A stretch of DNA of 30,561 nt from JBBTIS01 sp038059855 (GCA_964357255.1 CAYHKQ010000020.1:1-30561), one strand, 5' to 3'. Counted from the stretch's first letter, positions 1 through 6,596 are shown. Notes: generated from the letters alone by a model not told the origin. Made by a program: numbers and translations.

Positions 1-145
1 TTTTTTCTGTTTTTCCCTCTGGGAGATATGAAAATTAACCGTTATTCAGGTAGAGCACGCTTTGTCAAATGCTCCGTGGATTGCGCTAAATACCAAGAGG
101 ATACGATCATGAAAATATAAATTTCAAGTGGGGGCCGGGGCTACT

Positions 146-201
146 TGTGGGTAATAGTAAGCCCACAGATCGGAGCATGCGGAATTACCGCACTCCGCTC
201 T
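146..201 (-). ncRNA. Group II intron 3' end (domain V and probable domain VI)
   Basis: Read on the minus strand, 201-168 is a 34-nt hairpin immediately after the stop codon of the maturase fragment. It starts AGAGCGGAGTGCGG, has a TAATT turn, and returns with CCGCATGCTCC and GATC. The length, position and GAGC...GATC framing fit group II intron domain V, the catalytic hairpin. Directly after it, 167-146 forms a second small hairpin (GTGGG/CCCAC stem with an A-containing internal stretch) in the place of domain VI, which would carry the branch-point adenosine. The intron 3' boundary would then be near 145. The assignment rests on eye-read folding and synteny with the maturase; the 5' intron domains are not in the window. 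Confidence 0.6.
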
Positions 202-744
202 TCAAGAGTAAGTCTTGCCATAGGCGAACGGCAATAGCGGTGGAATCCTATAGATGGAGTGAACCACCCAAGGTTTTTCCAGCGGATAATGCCTGAGGAT
301 TTTCTTCATGCGCTCCCATCTAAGATAGCCCGTCTGACTCCTGCGACTAAGCCACTTATGCCATGCTTTGGTCACTCTGAAGTAAAAGACCTTGAGACGC
401 CGCATGTTTCCGGTAACCCCATAGTAGTTGTAATGCCCTCGCAATGCCACCTTGAGGTGGTCTTGTTGTTTCTTCAGGGATTCATGGCGGTTGATTCTGC
501 ACCATTGGTTGATGCGGCTTATGGCCCGACTGAGGCGCGAAGCCATAGTTTTCCTTTGGACAATACTTTTACCATTGCGGCTTAAACCCCAGTGATAGGT
601 GAATCCCAAGAAGTTGAACGTCGGGGGTTGGCCGTTTTGGGAATCATCGTCCCGCCTTGGCTTCTGGAAGTGCAGGAGCCTGGTTTTCTTCTCGTTGAGT
701 TTCAGGTTGAATTTCCCCAGGCGCAGTTTTATTAGCTCCAACAC
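202..744 (-). pseudogene. ltrA: Group II intron reverse transcriptase/maturase, 3' fragment
   Basis: The product is only the C-terminal part (about 180 residues) of a group II intron-encoded protein, which is normally 400 residues or more. Visible family features are the end of the RT region (KFNLKLNEKKTRLLHF, then FNFLGFTYHW) followed by the maturase domain X with GHYNYYGVTGNMRRL and the FYFRVTKAWHKWLSRRSQ segment. The RT fingers/palm with the catalytic YADD box are missing. In-frame codons just upstream of the GTG used here read D-A-R-K and then hit a stop at about 754-756, so the gene is truncated at its 5' end and is not merely started late. It cannot be an active reverse transcriptase. 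The intron RNA hairpin downstream (146-201) is kept. It lies beside a toxin-antitoxin pair in what appears to be an integrated accessory segment. Confidence 0.85.
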
Positions 745-830
745 CTTCCTCGCATCCTACAGAGGCCGTTTTTACTTGTCCTTCCCAAGCGACTCAAAAA
801 TTGGTCCTAGAGGAATCGAGAAAATGGGGG

Positions 831-836
831 TATAAT
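831..836 (+). promoter_or_regulatory. Candidate -10 box for hicBA
   Basis: A perfect TATAAT lies 14 bp before the hicB ATG. No good -35 hexamer is seen at 16-18 bp; the nearest TTG-containing stretch (801-806) is too far. The leader would be only about 7 nt and no Shine-Dalgarno is visible, so the transcript may be leaderless or nearly so. The 745-850 spacer could also hold the usual HicB operator, but I see no clear palindrome in it. Confidence 0.4.
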
Positions 837-850
837 AATTTGAAAAACAA

Positions 851-1135
851 ATGAAGAATGAAGGCTTCGTTTTCGCGGGCGTTACCTTAAAGCAACCGAG
901 GGGATTTACCGCCCTTTGTCTTGATTTGGATGTTGCCTCTCAAGGAGCTACGGCGAAAGAGGCTCAGAGGGCGCTATATGAGGCCGTAACCCTGTACCTC
1001 GAAACCGCTTTTGAAAATAATCTGCCTTACCTGCGCCCTGTTCCGAAAGATCAAGACCCAAGATTCCAGAACCCTGACAGCATCCATGGCTCTTTTGACC
1101 TTCACGTAGATATTAAAATCCAAGCGCATGCCTAA
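851..1135 (+). CDS. hicB: HicB-like antitoxin
   Basis: A 94-residue protein with the HicB fold signature: an N-terminal beta strand (FVFAGVTLKQ), the GFTALCLDLDVASQG strand-turn typical of the partial RNase H-like HicB core, then a helix with KEAQRALYEAVTLYLE. HicB proteins neutralise the HicA mRNA interferase and usually autoregulate their operon. The C-terminal 35 residues show no obvious ribbon-helix-helix or helix-turn-helix, so this may be a short HicB that lacks its own DNA-binding domain or has a divergent one. The antitoxin comes first and overlaps the toxin gene by 8 bp, which implies coupled translation. The ATG at 851 is the only sensible start and has no Shine-Dalgarno. The call is confident from the combination of both partners. 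Confidence 0.85.
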   Translation: MKNEGFVFAGVTLKQPRGFTALCLDLDVASQGATAKEAQRALYEAVTLYLETAFENNLPYLRPVPKDQDPRFQNPDSIHGSFDLHVDIKIQAHA

Positions 1136-1346
1136 GTTGCCCGTTGTGCGCCCAAAAGAGGCGTTGCGGGCCTTGCAAAAAATTGGTTTTGTTCTAATCC
1201 GCCAGAGGGGTAGCCATGCCCAGCTTAAGAAGGCTAACCTTTTGGTAACCCTGCCGATGCATTCGCGGGACCTAAACTCGGAAACTTTGAAATCCATTCT
1301 ACGGCAAGCCAAATTGAGCGCTGAGGAATTCACGGGGCTTCTTTAA
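1128..1346 (+). CDS. hicA: HicA-type mRNA interferase toxin
   Basis: A 72-residue protein of the HicA/YcfA family, double-stranded-RNA-binding-like small toxins that cleave mRNA. The diagnostic pattern is present: an N-terminal helix (PKEALRALQKIGFVLIRQ), the RGSHAQLKK motif with the catalytic histidine at about residue 30, a strand LLVTLPMH, and the C-terminal helix ETLKSILRQAKLSAEEF. The length is normal for the family. The start overlaps the end of hicB by 8 bp in another frame, so toxin translation should depend on antitoxin translation. The conserved residues look intact, so the toxin is probably functional. Systems like this are common on integrated elements, which fits the tRNA scar just downstream. 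Confidence 0.9.
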   Translation: MPKLPVVRPKEALRALQKIGFVLIRQRGSHAQLKKANLLVTLPMHSRDLNSETLKSILRQAKLSAEEFTGLL

Positions 1347-1355
1347 CGCTCTGGA

Positions 1356-1371
1356 GGAAAGACGGCTTTCC
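1356..1371 (+). other. Small hairpin after hicA, in a gene-free spacer
   Basis: GGAAAG-ACGG-CTTTCC forms a 6-bp stem 9 bases after the hicA stop. No U-tract follows, so a Rho-independent terminator is doubtful. The rest of 1372-1503 contains GTGATCGCTTTAGTGATC (a short direct repeat) but no ORF or RNA that I recognise. Confidence 0.25.
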
Positions 1372-1503
1372 AAGGTAGGGGAGTGATCGCTTTAGTGATC
1401 GGGAAGGGCGCGAAATAGGGGCCAATAGAGGCCAGGAGAACGGAAAGCCTTAGAAGCATTCTCCTATGAAAACCGAGGAGAGCCGAGGACACCTAATTTC
1501 CCT

Positions 1504-1554
1504 CCCTTGCTTCCCAAGCAACAGACGTGGGTTCGATTCCCATCACCCGCTCCA
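1504..1554 (+). pseudogene. tRNA-Gly(CCC) 3' half; probable att site scar
   Basis: The segment folds as the 3' part of a tRNA: anticodon arm CTTGC-TTCCCAA-GCAAC (anticodon CCC at 1513-1515; the outermost pair is mismatched), variable bases AGAC, T arm GTGGG-TTCGATT-CCCAT, 3' acceptor strand CACCCGC, discriminator T, and an encoded CCA at 1552-1554. The matching 5' acceptor strand (GCGGGTG) and a D arm are absent upstream. Tyrosine integrases often recombine in the anticodon or T loop of tRNA genes and leave exactly such a 3' fragment at the far end of the element. The orientation predicts the intact tRNA and the integrase to the left of the window. The tRNA identity is read directly; the att role is inference. 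Confidence 0.75.
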
Positions 1555-1590
1555 CTATTTTCTATAAAGAATCGGGTGATGGGAATCGAA
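1535..1590. repeat. tRNA-derived palindromic repeat, copy 1
   Basis: A 56-bp unit that begins inside the T loop of the tRNA fragment. Its two ends are an inverted repeat: the 18 bases at 1532-1549 are perfectly complementary to 1573-1590, with a 23-base spacer holding the CCA end and an AT-rich stretch. The unit therefore pairs a tRNA-Gly 3' end with an inverted copy of the same T-arm/acceptor sequence. It recurs at 1675-1730 with one base different. Confidence 0.85.
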
Positions 1591-1674
1591 GGGAAGCGAG
1601 CGCGCCCGGTGGGCGATGAAGCGAGCTTCCCCGGCTTTTTCCGGCTATGACGGGGCAGTCATGGCCGGAAAAAG
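1591..1674. repeat. Two hairpins between the palindromic repeat copies
   Basis: GGGAAGC at 1591-1597 pairs with GCTTCCC at 1625-1631, enclosing an inner CGCCC/GGGCG stem. Next, the 17 bases at 1635-1651 pair with 1658-1674 (one G-T wobble) around the loop GGGGCA, giving a long stable stem. With the flanking repeats, almost every base from 1532 to 1730 lies in a stem or a loop. No ORF is evident. Function unknown: recombination site, structured RNA or terminator are all possible. Confidence 0.7.
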
Positions 1675-1730
1675 GATTCCCATCACCCGCTCCACTATTT
1701 TCTATAAAGAATCGGGTGATGGGAATTGAA
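1675..1730. repeat. tRNA-derived palindromic repeat, copy 2
   Basis: Same 56-bp unit as 1535-1590, exactly 140 bp downstream, differing at one position (T at 1727 for C at 1587). It carries the tRNA T-arm 3' strand, acceptor and CCA but not the anticodon arm. The 3' end of the neighbouring minus-strand nuclease gene lies in this copy. Confidence 0.85.
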
Positions 1731-2492
1731 TCCGATTCGAGCGTCCGCCGCTGATGAGATTTTTTGGCGGCAGAGGTCGGGTTCGGAGAGAATTTCTTTT
1801 TCTTTGAGGCGCAGGACTTGCCAGCCGAGGCGGTTTAAGTCTTGGTCTTTTAGGGCGTCTTTTCGTTTTTGTGGGGCGCGGGCGTGGGCTTTGACGCCGT
1901 CACATTCGATGGCAAGGCGCGCTTGGGGCAGGGCAAAATCCAGGCGGTAGCGCCGCCGGCTCTCAAGGCGCACGTGGTATTCCCGTTGATAGGGAAGATG
2001 AAGTTTTTTAAGCCATCCCTCCACGATTTCCTCAAGCGGCGGAATTTCAAAAAGTTCTTTAACTTCTTTTGAGCCGCGCAGTTTTTTAAGAGTCGTAAAG
2101 CCAAAAGTGATCCGCATGCGCCGGCGGTTGGTGATTGGGGTTTTGAGTTTATGAATAGGCCCCAATCCGAGACAAACATACGGTTCCTTAGCCCGAGGAT
2201 GGCTTTTTTCTTGAGGCAGTATTTTGAGGCGCTGTATAGTTTTTTGAGTTTTAATTTGGGCGTAATAACGGATAACCCCGTCAAAGCCGTCAGGCGTAAT
2301 TTTAAAAAGACCGATTTTTTCTTGGATCCAGCGCGGCTGATAAAAAGCGGCATAGCGTATTTTTCGTTTGGGGGCATATTGAGCCGGCATGCGGTAGAGC
2401 AGGTTTTTTAAGACAAGGCCAAGGTCTCGAGAATTTTTTATTACGCCGACTAAAACGGCACGGTCAAGAGGCACTGTATATTTTAACCACAA
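1695..2492 (-). CDS. DUF559-type endonuclease with unknown N-terminal domain
   Basis: A 265-residue protein. The C-terminal part (about 150-245) is a DUF559/Vsr-like PD-(D/E)XK domain: LEEIVEGWLKKL helix, YRLDFALP (catalytic Asp strand), LAIECDGVKAH (Glu/Asp strand), then KDQDLNRLGWQVLRL. DUF559 proteins are usually a single domain of about 120 residues. The preceding 150 residues are basic (RKIRYAAFYQPRWIQEK, RRRMRITFGF) and I do not recognise them. The last 11 residues (from HHPILYRK back) are encoded by the tRNA-derived repeat copy 2, so the original C-terminus may have been replaced. The start used is TTG, just after an in-frame stop; an AATAAT box lies 8 bp before it. The substrate is unknown; DNA is assumed from the family. 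Confidence 0.7.
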   Translation of the reverse strand: MWLKYTVPLDRAVLVGVIKNSRDLGLVLKNLLYRMPAQYAPKRKIRYAAFYQPRWIQEKIGLFKITPDGFDGVIRYYAQIKTQKTIQRLKILPQEKSHPRAKEPYVCLGLGPIHKLKTPITNRRRMRITFGFTTLKKLRGSKEVKELFEIPPLEEIVEGWLKKLHLPYQREYHVRLESRRRYRLDFALPQARLAIECDGVKAHARAPQKRKDALKDQDLNRLGWQVLRLKEKEILSEPDLCRQKISSAADARIGFNSHHPILYRK

Positions 2493-2528
2493 ATTTTAGG
2501 ATTATTGCATCTTTCTTTAAAAACTGAG

Positions 2529-2534
2529 CATAAT
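2529..2534 (+). promoter_or_regulatory. Candidate -10 box for the M14 peptidase gene
   Basis: CATAAT lies 8 bp before the ATG, with a poor TTGCAT at 2505-2510 (18-bp spacer). No spaced Shine-Dalgarno is present, so a start at or next to the ATG would give a leaderless mRNA. Confidence 0.35.
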
Positions 2535-2542
2535 AGTGCAGG

Positions 2543-3787
2543 ATGGAGAATGGCGGGGGCTTGAGCCGCAGGTTTATTTTTGGCATCGGCGTTCTTTTTC
2601 TTTTTTCCTTTTTGAACGTTTGGGCCGGCCCGCAACGTAAAACTCTAAAGCCCCTGCCCCGTTACTGGGTTGTCCTTCCGGCTTCAACAAGAGCGGAGCG
2701 GTCCGTCATTGCCAATTTTGGCGTTGCCATTGAAGAAGTCACCTCTACGACCGTGGGAGGCAGTTGCGATTATCTGACCTTGAGCCGGTTAAAGCAAGGT
2801 AATGCCAAAATTCTTCAGTCTTGGCCCATCGAGCTTTTGCCCAAGGTTTTTCCCCCTCGGGACGCTGATTATCATGACTATGGCGAAACAGCGGCGGATC
2901 TCGCGGCTTTAGCCTCGGCCAATCCGGACCTCGCGTCGGCGTATTCGGCCGGCCCATCACTCAACGGCCGATCCCTTTGGGTTCTGCGCATTAATTCCGA
3001 GGTTAAGGGAAACGGCGCGAGCGCCAGGCCCGGAGTGATTTTTCTTGGCACGCATCACGCCCGAGAGCATTTGAGCACGGAGGTGCCGCTACTGTTGGCC
3101 AAGCATTTGGTCAACCAATATGCCAAGGATCCAAAAGTTAAAGCCCTGCTCGATTCGCGAGATGTTTATATTATCCCAATGGTCAATCCTGACGGGGTGG
3201 AATATGACATCGAGCAGAATGACTATCGCATGTGGCGCAAGAACGTGCGCGACAACGGCGGTGGGGTTCTGGGCGTGGACCTCAATCGTAATTATGGCTA
3301 CAAGTGGGGCACGGGCGGCTCCTCGGGCAACCCCGGTAGCGAGGTTTATAAGGGGCCGGCCCCTTTCTCCGAGCCGGAAACCCAGGCCGTTAAGAATTTC
3401 ATTGAGTCACATCCTAATATTAAAATGCTTTTGTCGTTTCATACATTTAGCGAATTAATTCTTTATCCCTGGGGCCACACTTATGACCCTGTGCCGGACA
3501 GTCGAGACCGGGCTGTTTTTGAAAAGATGGCCAAGACTATGGCCGCCTGGAACGGCTACAGGCCTGAACAATCGAGCGAACTCTACATCGCTTCCGGTGA
3601 CACCACGGATTGGGCATACGGCGAGCGCAGGATTTTTGCCTTTACCTTTGAGCTGACTCCAAAGAGCATGAGCCAGGGCGGGTTTTATCCCGGCGCGGGC
3701 GTCATCAACGGCACGTTTCAGGCCAATCTCGAGCCCTGCCTTTATCTTATTTCCGTCGCCGGCGATCCATACGGGGTATTGAGATGA
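2543..3787 (+). CDS. Secreted M14-family zinc carboxypeptidase
   Basis: A 414-residue metallocarboxypeptidase that should remove C-terminal residues from peptides outside the cytoplasm. Residues 1-29 form a signal peptide (basic SRR, hydrophobic FIFGIGVLFLFSF, then VWAG). A propeptide-like region precedes the catalytic domain from about 105 (HDYGETAADL). The zinc ligands are H172 and E175 (HHAREH) and H300 (LLSFHTFSELILYPW). Substrate-binding residues are R232 in MWRKN and N249-R250 in DLNRNYGYKWG; the catalytic Glu is E370 in AFTFELTP. All match the pancreatic carboxypeptidase pattern, so it should be active. Its 3' end overlaps the next gene by 4 bp (ATGA). Substrate preference cannot be judged by eye. 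Confidence 0.93.
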   Translation: MENGGGLSRRFIFGIGVLFLFSFLNVWAGPQRKTLKPLPRYWVVLPASTRAERSVIANFGVAIEEVTSTTVGGSCDYLTLSRLKQGNAKILQSWPIELLPKVFPPRDADYHDYGETAADLAALASANPDLASAYSAGPSLNGRSLWVLRINSEVKGNGASARPGVIFLGTHHAREHLSTEVPLLLAKHLVNQYAKDPKVKALLDSRDVYIIPMVNPDGVEYDIEQNDYRMWRKNVRDNGGGVLGVDLNRNYGYKWGTGGSSGNPGSEVYKGPAPFSEPETQAVKNFIESHPNIKMLLSFHTFSELILYPWGHTYDPVPDSRDRAVFEKMAKTMAAWNGYRPEQSSELYIASGDTTDWAYGERRIFAFTFELTPKSMSQGGFYPGAGVINGTFQANLEPCLYLISVAGDPYGVLR

Positions 3788-4758
3788 CACGATCCCGGAA
3801 GATTTCTTATTTGCTTTTTGGCGTCATGATCGCGGCCGTTATTGCCTTAGGCGCCGGCCCCATGCTTTTGGCCGGCCTTTTCTCCTATATGATTTTGGAC
3901 GTGGTCAATCGCAATCTGGCTCAGAAGACTAAAAAGTTTTATGCGCGCTGGCTTTCATTTTTAGTTTTTTCCGTAACCGTTTTTCTTGTGTCTCATATGT
4001 TCATTTCCTTCGTCCAGCGCTCGCTTGTTACGTTGCCAAAGATCGTCGTCAGCGTTGTTCCCAGGGCGGTGGAGTTGGCCGGCCAGTATGGATTTGCCCT
4101 GCCTTTTGAAGATGCGGAGGAACTGCGCAAGGTATTTATTGCGACTATTCAGGAAAACGTCAGGGCTATCACCAAAATGAGCGGCCTTATGTCTAAAAGA
4201 TTTTTTTACATTATTGTCGGCATGGTCATTGCCGCGCTCTGTTTTTTCGGGGAATCCAACGGTTCTTACAGGGATAATCTTTTTGATGCCATTAGAAAAG
4301 AGTTGAGCCTGCGCATCGGGAAATTTATGGAAGGTTTTGAAAAGGTCGTCGGCGCTCAGCTCATAATTTCGGGCATTAATACAATATTGACGGCGATTTT
4401 TTTGATCATCACGGATTTACCCTATCTTACGTTTCTTATTCCAGCGACCTTTATCGTCGGCATTCTTCCCATCTTGGGCAACGTCATCAGCAATACTTTT
4501 ATTGTGGGCACGGCCCTGGTTGTTTCGCCAAAACTGGCTGTTTTTGCCCTTGGTTTTTTAATTGTTATTCACAAGATGGAATATTTTTTAAACAGCAAGA
4601 TTGTCGGCTCTAATCTTAACGCCCCGATGTGGCAAACGTTGATCGGAATCCTGGTCGGCGAGATGGTTATGGGCATTCCCGGCATTATCTTGGCCCCGGC
4701 CTTGCTTTATTACATCAGGGAAGAAATGACGGCGATTCCGTGCGCCGATAATAAATAA
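3784..4758 (+). CDS. AI-2E family (PerM-like) membrane protein
   Basis: A 324-residue polytopic protein with a transmembrane pair near the N-terminus (about 8-35 and 58-78), a middle soluble segment with amphipathic helices (80-140), and a cluster of hydrophobic helices from about 145 to the end. The C-terminal half holds the family pattern: FEKVVGAQLIISGINTILTAIF, then FIVGILPILGNVISN and IHKMEYFLNSKIVGSNLNAP, followed by GEMVMGIPGIILAPALLYYI. Members are described as autoinducer-2 exporters or Na+/H+ antiporters, but the substrate varies, so transport of AI-2 should not be assumed. The ATG overlaps the peptidase stop (ATGA), which indicates co-transcription and coupled translation. It converges with a minus-strand gene 52 bp later; no clear terminator hairpin is visible between them. 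Confidence 0.88.
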   Translation: MTRSRKISYLLFGVMIAAVIALGAGPMLLAGLFSYMILDVVNRNLAQKTKKFYARWLSFLVFSVTVFLVSHMFISFVQRSLVTLPKIVVSVVPRAVELAGQYGFALPFEDAEELRKVFIATIQENVRAITKMSGLMSKRFFYIIVGMVIAALCFFGESNGSYRDNLFDAIRKELSLRIGKFMEGFEKVVGAQLIISGINTILTAIFLIITDLPYLTFLIPATFIVGILPILGNVISNTFIVGTALVVSPKLAVFALGFLIVIHKMEYFLNSKIVGSNLNAPMWQTLIGILVGEMVMGIPGIILAPALLYYIREEMTAIPCADNK

Positions 4759-4810
4759 TCCCCGCAAAATTTTTGGAACGGCGAATTGGTTTGCAAATTT
4801 TACCCGATGG

Positions 4811-5248
4811 CTATTCCCCCTCCAGTTGAATTTCGTAAAACGGTTCCTTGACGTCGTGGCTGATGATTTTTTTTGCGTCAATCAACATGATAGATGCTTC
4901 GGGCCCGATCAGCAGAGGCTCGCAGGGATTTTCTACTCCTTTGGCGTTTTGCAAAGAAGGGGTCATGACGGCGCCTGCCGGGATATGCTCGAGAGCCGCG
5001 CAAACGCCGGCTATGTATGTTTCTAGCTCTCCATGTTTGACCGCCCCTTCCGAGTGAGGTAAAAAAATTCGCAGATGAAGCTTTATCGGCGTTGAGAAAG
5101 GGCCTGCTCCATTACGGCGCTTGGCTACTTCGTGTCGCAAGGCCAACGTCCGTTCCGCCTCGCTTGCCTGCCAGGGCGATTTTGTATCGTCTTTTTGAGG
5201 AGGCAGGCCCCGAACTTTGATTTCAAATATTTTAAACATTCCTTCCAA
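4811..5248 (-). CDS. RusA-like protein with altered active site (tentative)
   Basis: A 145-residue protein that I place tentatively in the RusA Holliday-junction resolvase fold. It opens FEIKVRGLPPQK like RusA's F-x-V-x-G-x-P segment, has a strand KLHLRIFLP, then GELETYIAGVCAAL where RusA has GDLDNxxKAxxDAL, and ends IMLIDAKKIISHDVKEPFYEIQLEG like the DDSQI...K strand pair. The catalytic Asp pair is replaced by E74 and E76, and the conserved Lys four residues later is Ala (A80); D124 remains. It may be a metal-dependent nuclease with changed chemistry or a non-catalytic relative. The first codon is TTG; an ATG three codons later (5239) is equally likely. It follows tatD by 69 bp on the same strand and is probably co-transcribed. 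Confidence 0.55.
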   Translation of the reverse strand: MEGMFKIFEIKVRGLPPQKDDTKSPWQASEAERTLALRHEVAKRRNGAGPFSTPIKLHLRIFLPHSEGAVKHGELETYIAGVCAALEHIPAGAVMTPSLQNAKGVENPCEPLLIGPEASIMLIDAKKIISHDVKEPFYEIQLEGE

Positions 5249-5317
5249 AAAAAGTCTAACAGCAAAGAGTCTCCGGCGAAAGGGGCAATTGTCAAAATTG
5301 ATGACGGAGGAGGAGTT

Positions 5318-6109
5318 CTAAAATCTGAAAAGTTCGCGGGCGTTTTGGGTCGTGACCCGGTCAATTTCTTCCGTTGTCGTCTGAAAAATATTAGCTAATT
5401 CTCGGGCGATATCCGGGATTCGCGAGGGATCGTTTCGTTGTCCACGGATGCTTTGAGGCGGCAGATAGGGCGAATCGGTTTCCAAAACCAGGGAGTTCAG
5501 GCCTGCGCTTTTTAGAATTTGGCGCAGGGCGTCGTTTTTTGGATAGGTCACAGGTCCGTCTACGCCCAGGGCCAGGCGCATGGAAGCGGCCCGTTGGGCC
5601 TGCAGGGCTTTACCTGAAAAACAATGCATGACTCCATGGAAACGGCTCTGGGTCTTGGGTTTCCATTGATCCTTTAGAATGTCGAAAAGATCGTCATGGG
5701 CAGCGCCGAATAATCCTTCCCGGCAATGAAGAACAATCGGCTTGCCTGCGTCATTGGCAACTTTGAGCATGCCGATTAACGCCTTGGCTTGGGACTCGGG
5801 CGCGGCCTGGCTTTTGGCATAGTCCAGGCCGATTTCGCCGATAGCCGCCACCTGGGGTGACTGCAAATGACGGCGCAGCGTTTCGTTCAAATTTTCGTTC
5901 CAATCAAGAGCATAATGCGGGTGAAGCCCAAGCGCGCAGAGAATTCGGCCGGGATACGATTGGGTGAGCGCCAAGGCTTTTTCCCAGTCTTGAGGCGAAT
6001 CGGCAATCTCGATAATTTTTGCGATTCCGATTTCAAAGGCATTGGCGATTACCCGATCGCGGTCCGTGTCAAAAATCGGGTCGTTCAGATGCGCGTGGGT
6101 TTCGATCAT
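5318..6109 (-). CDS. tatD: TatD-family metal-dependent DNase
   Basis: A 263-residue TIM-barrel hydrolase of the TatD family (DNA exonuclease/3'-repair, D-aminoacyl-tRNA deacylase-like relatives). The metal ligands are all visible in order: ETHAHL (H5, H7), AIGEIGLDY (Glu near 93), PIVLHCRE (His), GVMHCFSG (His) and LVLETDSPYLPPQ (Asp). The length is typical. It is the first gene of a minus-strand pair with the RusA-like gene, which hints at a joint DNA-processing role, though TatD occurs in many contexts. A good promoter lies immediately upstream on the same strand (TTGAGA, 17 bp, GATAAT) and would start RNA at about the ATG. No Shine-Dalgarno is seen. Cytoplasmic. Confidence 0.93.
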   Translation of the reverse strand: MIETHAHLNDPIFDTDRDRVIANAFEIGIAKIIEIADSPQDWEKALALTQSYPGRILCALGLHPHYALDWNENLNETLRRHLQSPQVAAIGEIGLDYAKSQAAPESQAKALIGMLKVANDAGKPIVLHCREGLFGAAHDDLFDILKDQWKPKTQSRFHGVMHCFSGKALQAQRAASMRLALGVDGPVTYPKNDALRQILKSAGLNSLVLETDSPYLPPQSIRGQRNDPSRIPDIARELANIFQTTTEEIDRVTTQNARELFRF

Positions 6110-6115
6110 TAAGCT

Positions 6116-6144
6116 ATTATCGCTTCAATCGCGCCGTATCTCAA
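6116..6144 (-). promoter_or_regulatory. Promoter of tatD, probably leaderless
   Basis: On the minus strand, TTGAGA (6144-6139), a 17-bp spacer and GATAAT (6121-6116) form a near-consensus sigma-70-type promoter. Only 6 bp separate the -10 box from the tatD ATG at 6109, so transcription would begin at the start codon. Confidence 0.6.
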
Positions 6145-6226
6145 TCGGACATATTTGATTTGCTTTAGACTTTAGTCCCTATTGCAAGCGCCCCAAAGTC
6201 CCTGGTTAAATTTTCCCTTAAGACCC

Positions 6227-6255
6227 ACGACAAAAAATGGCGGGGATGTTAGAAT
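6227..6255 (+). promoter_or_regulatory. Promoter of the TfoX/YjbR-like gene, probably leaderless
   Basis: ACGACA (6227-6232), a 17-bp spacer and TAGAAT (6250-6255). The -10 box ends 8 bp before the ATG at 6264. It is divergent from the tatD promoter in a 154-bp intergenic region that holds nothing else I recognise. Confidence 0.5.
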
Positions 6256-6263
6256 AGAATCAA

Positions 6264-6596
6264 ATGATTTATTATTCCGAAACCCGCATGAAAGACTTGC
6301 GAAAGGCGTTCGAGCGCCATGTTTTGCGCTGGGCAAAAGTCAAAGGCGTGCAATGGTCCGGCTGTCCCGCGTATCAGGCTGACGGCAAAATTTTTACTCT
6401 ATTAATCAATGACGGCGTGATCGTGGCCAAGCTCTCCGGCGCCGAGCAGGACGAGCTTATGCGCCTTGAGAATGTCGCAATTTTTGAAGCCGGAGATAAA
6501 TCAGTTCGTAATTGGATTCGATTTTCCCTGAATAACAAGAAAGATCTTCGGCAAATCATGCCTTTTGTCAAGAGAAATTATCAGGCGGCTTTCTAA
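6264..6596 (+). CDS. TfoX N-terminal/YjbR-like small protein
   Basis: A 110-residue protein resembling the alpha/beta fold shared by the TfoX N-terminal domain and MmcQ/YjbR proteins: W-SGCPAYQADGKIFTLLINDGVIVAKLS gives the central beta hairpins, WIRFSLNNKKDLRQIMPFVKRNYQAAF gives the final strand and helix. The cellular role of these stand-alone domains is not established; some relatives act in competence regulation or bind DNA. There is no signal peptide, so it is cytoplasmic. Two N-terminal methionines are possible (6264 and 6288); the first fits the promoter and a leaderless start. A secreted TPR gene follows 56 bp later on the same strand. Confidence 0.7.
   Translation: MIYYSETRMKDLRKAFERHVLRWAKVKGVQWSGCPAYQADGKIFTLLINDGVIVAKLSGAEQDELMRLENVAIFEAGDKSVRNWIRFSLNNKKDLRQIMPFVKRNYQAAF

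Noticed and set aside
28..120. A 30-codon + strand ORF (ATG at 28, begins MKINRYSGRARF)
   Set aside because: The only Shine-Dalgarno-like bases are 2 nt from the ATG, the length is marginal and there is no supporting context.
1535..1730. CRISPR array or integron attC pair
   Set aside because: There are only two copies, each an imperfectly nested palindrome containing tRNA sequence; no cas genes, no GTTRRRY core sites and no integron integrase are seen.
2151..2411. Plus-strand ORFs antisense to the DUF559 gene and similar long shadow frames elsewhere
   Set aside because: They lie opposite genes with clear domains and have no recognisable protein features or start signals.
4759..4810. Bidirectional terminator between the AI-2E gene and the RusA-like gene
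   Set aside because: AT-rich with short direct repeats, but no stable stem followed by a U-tract on either strand.
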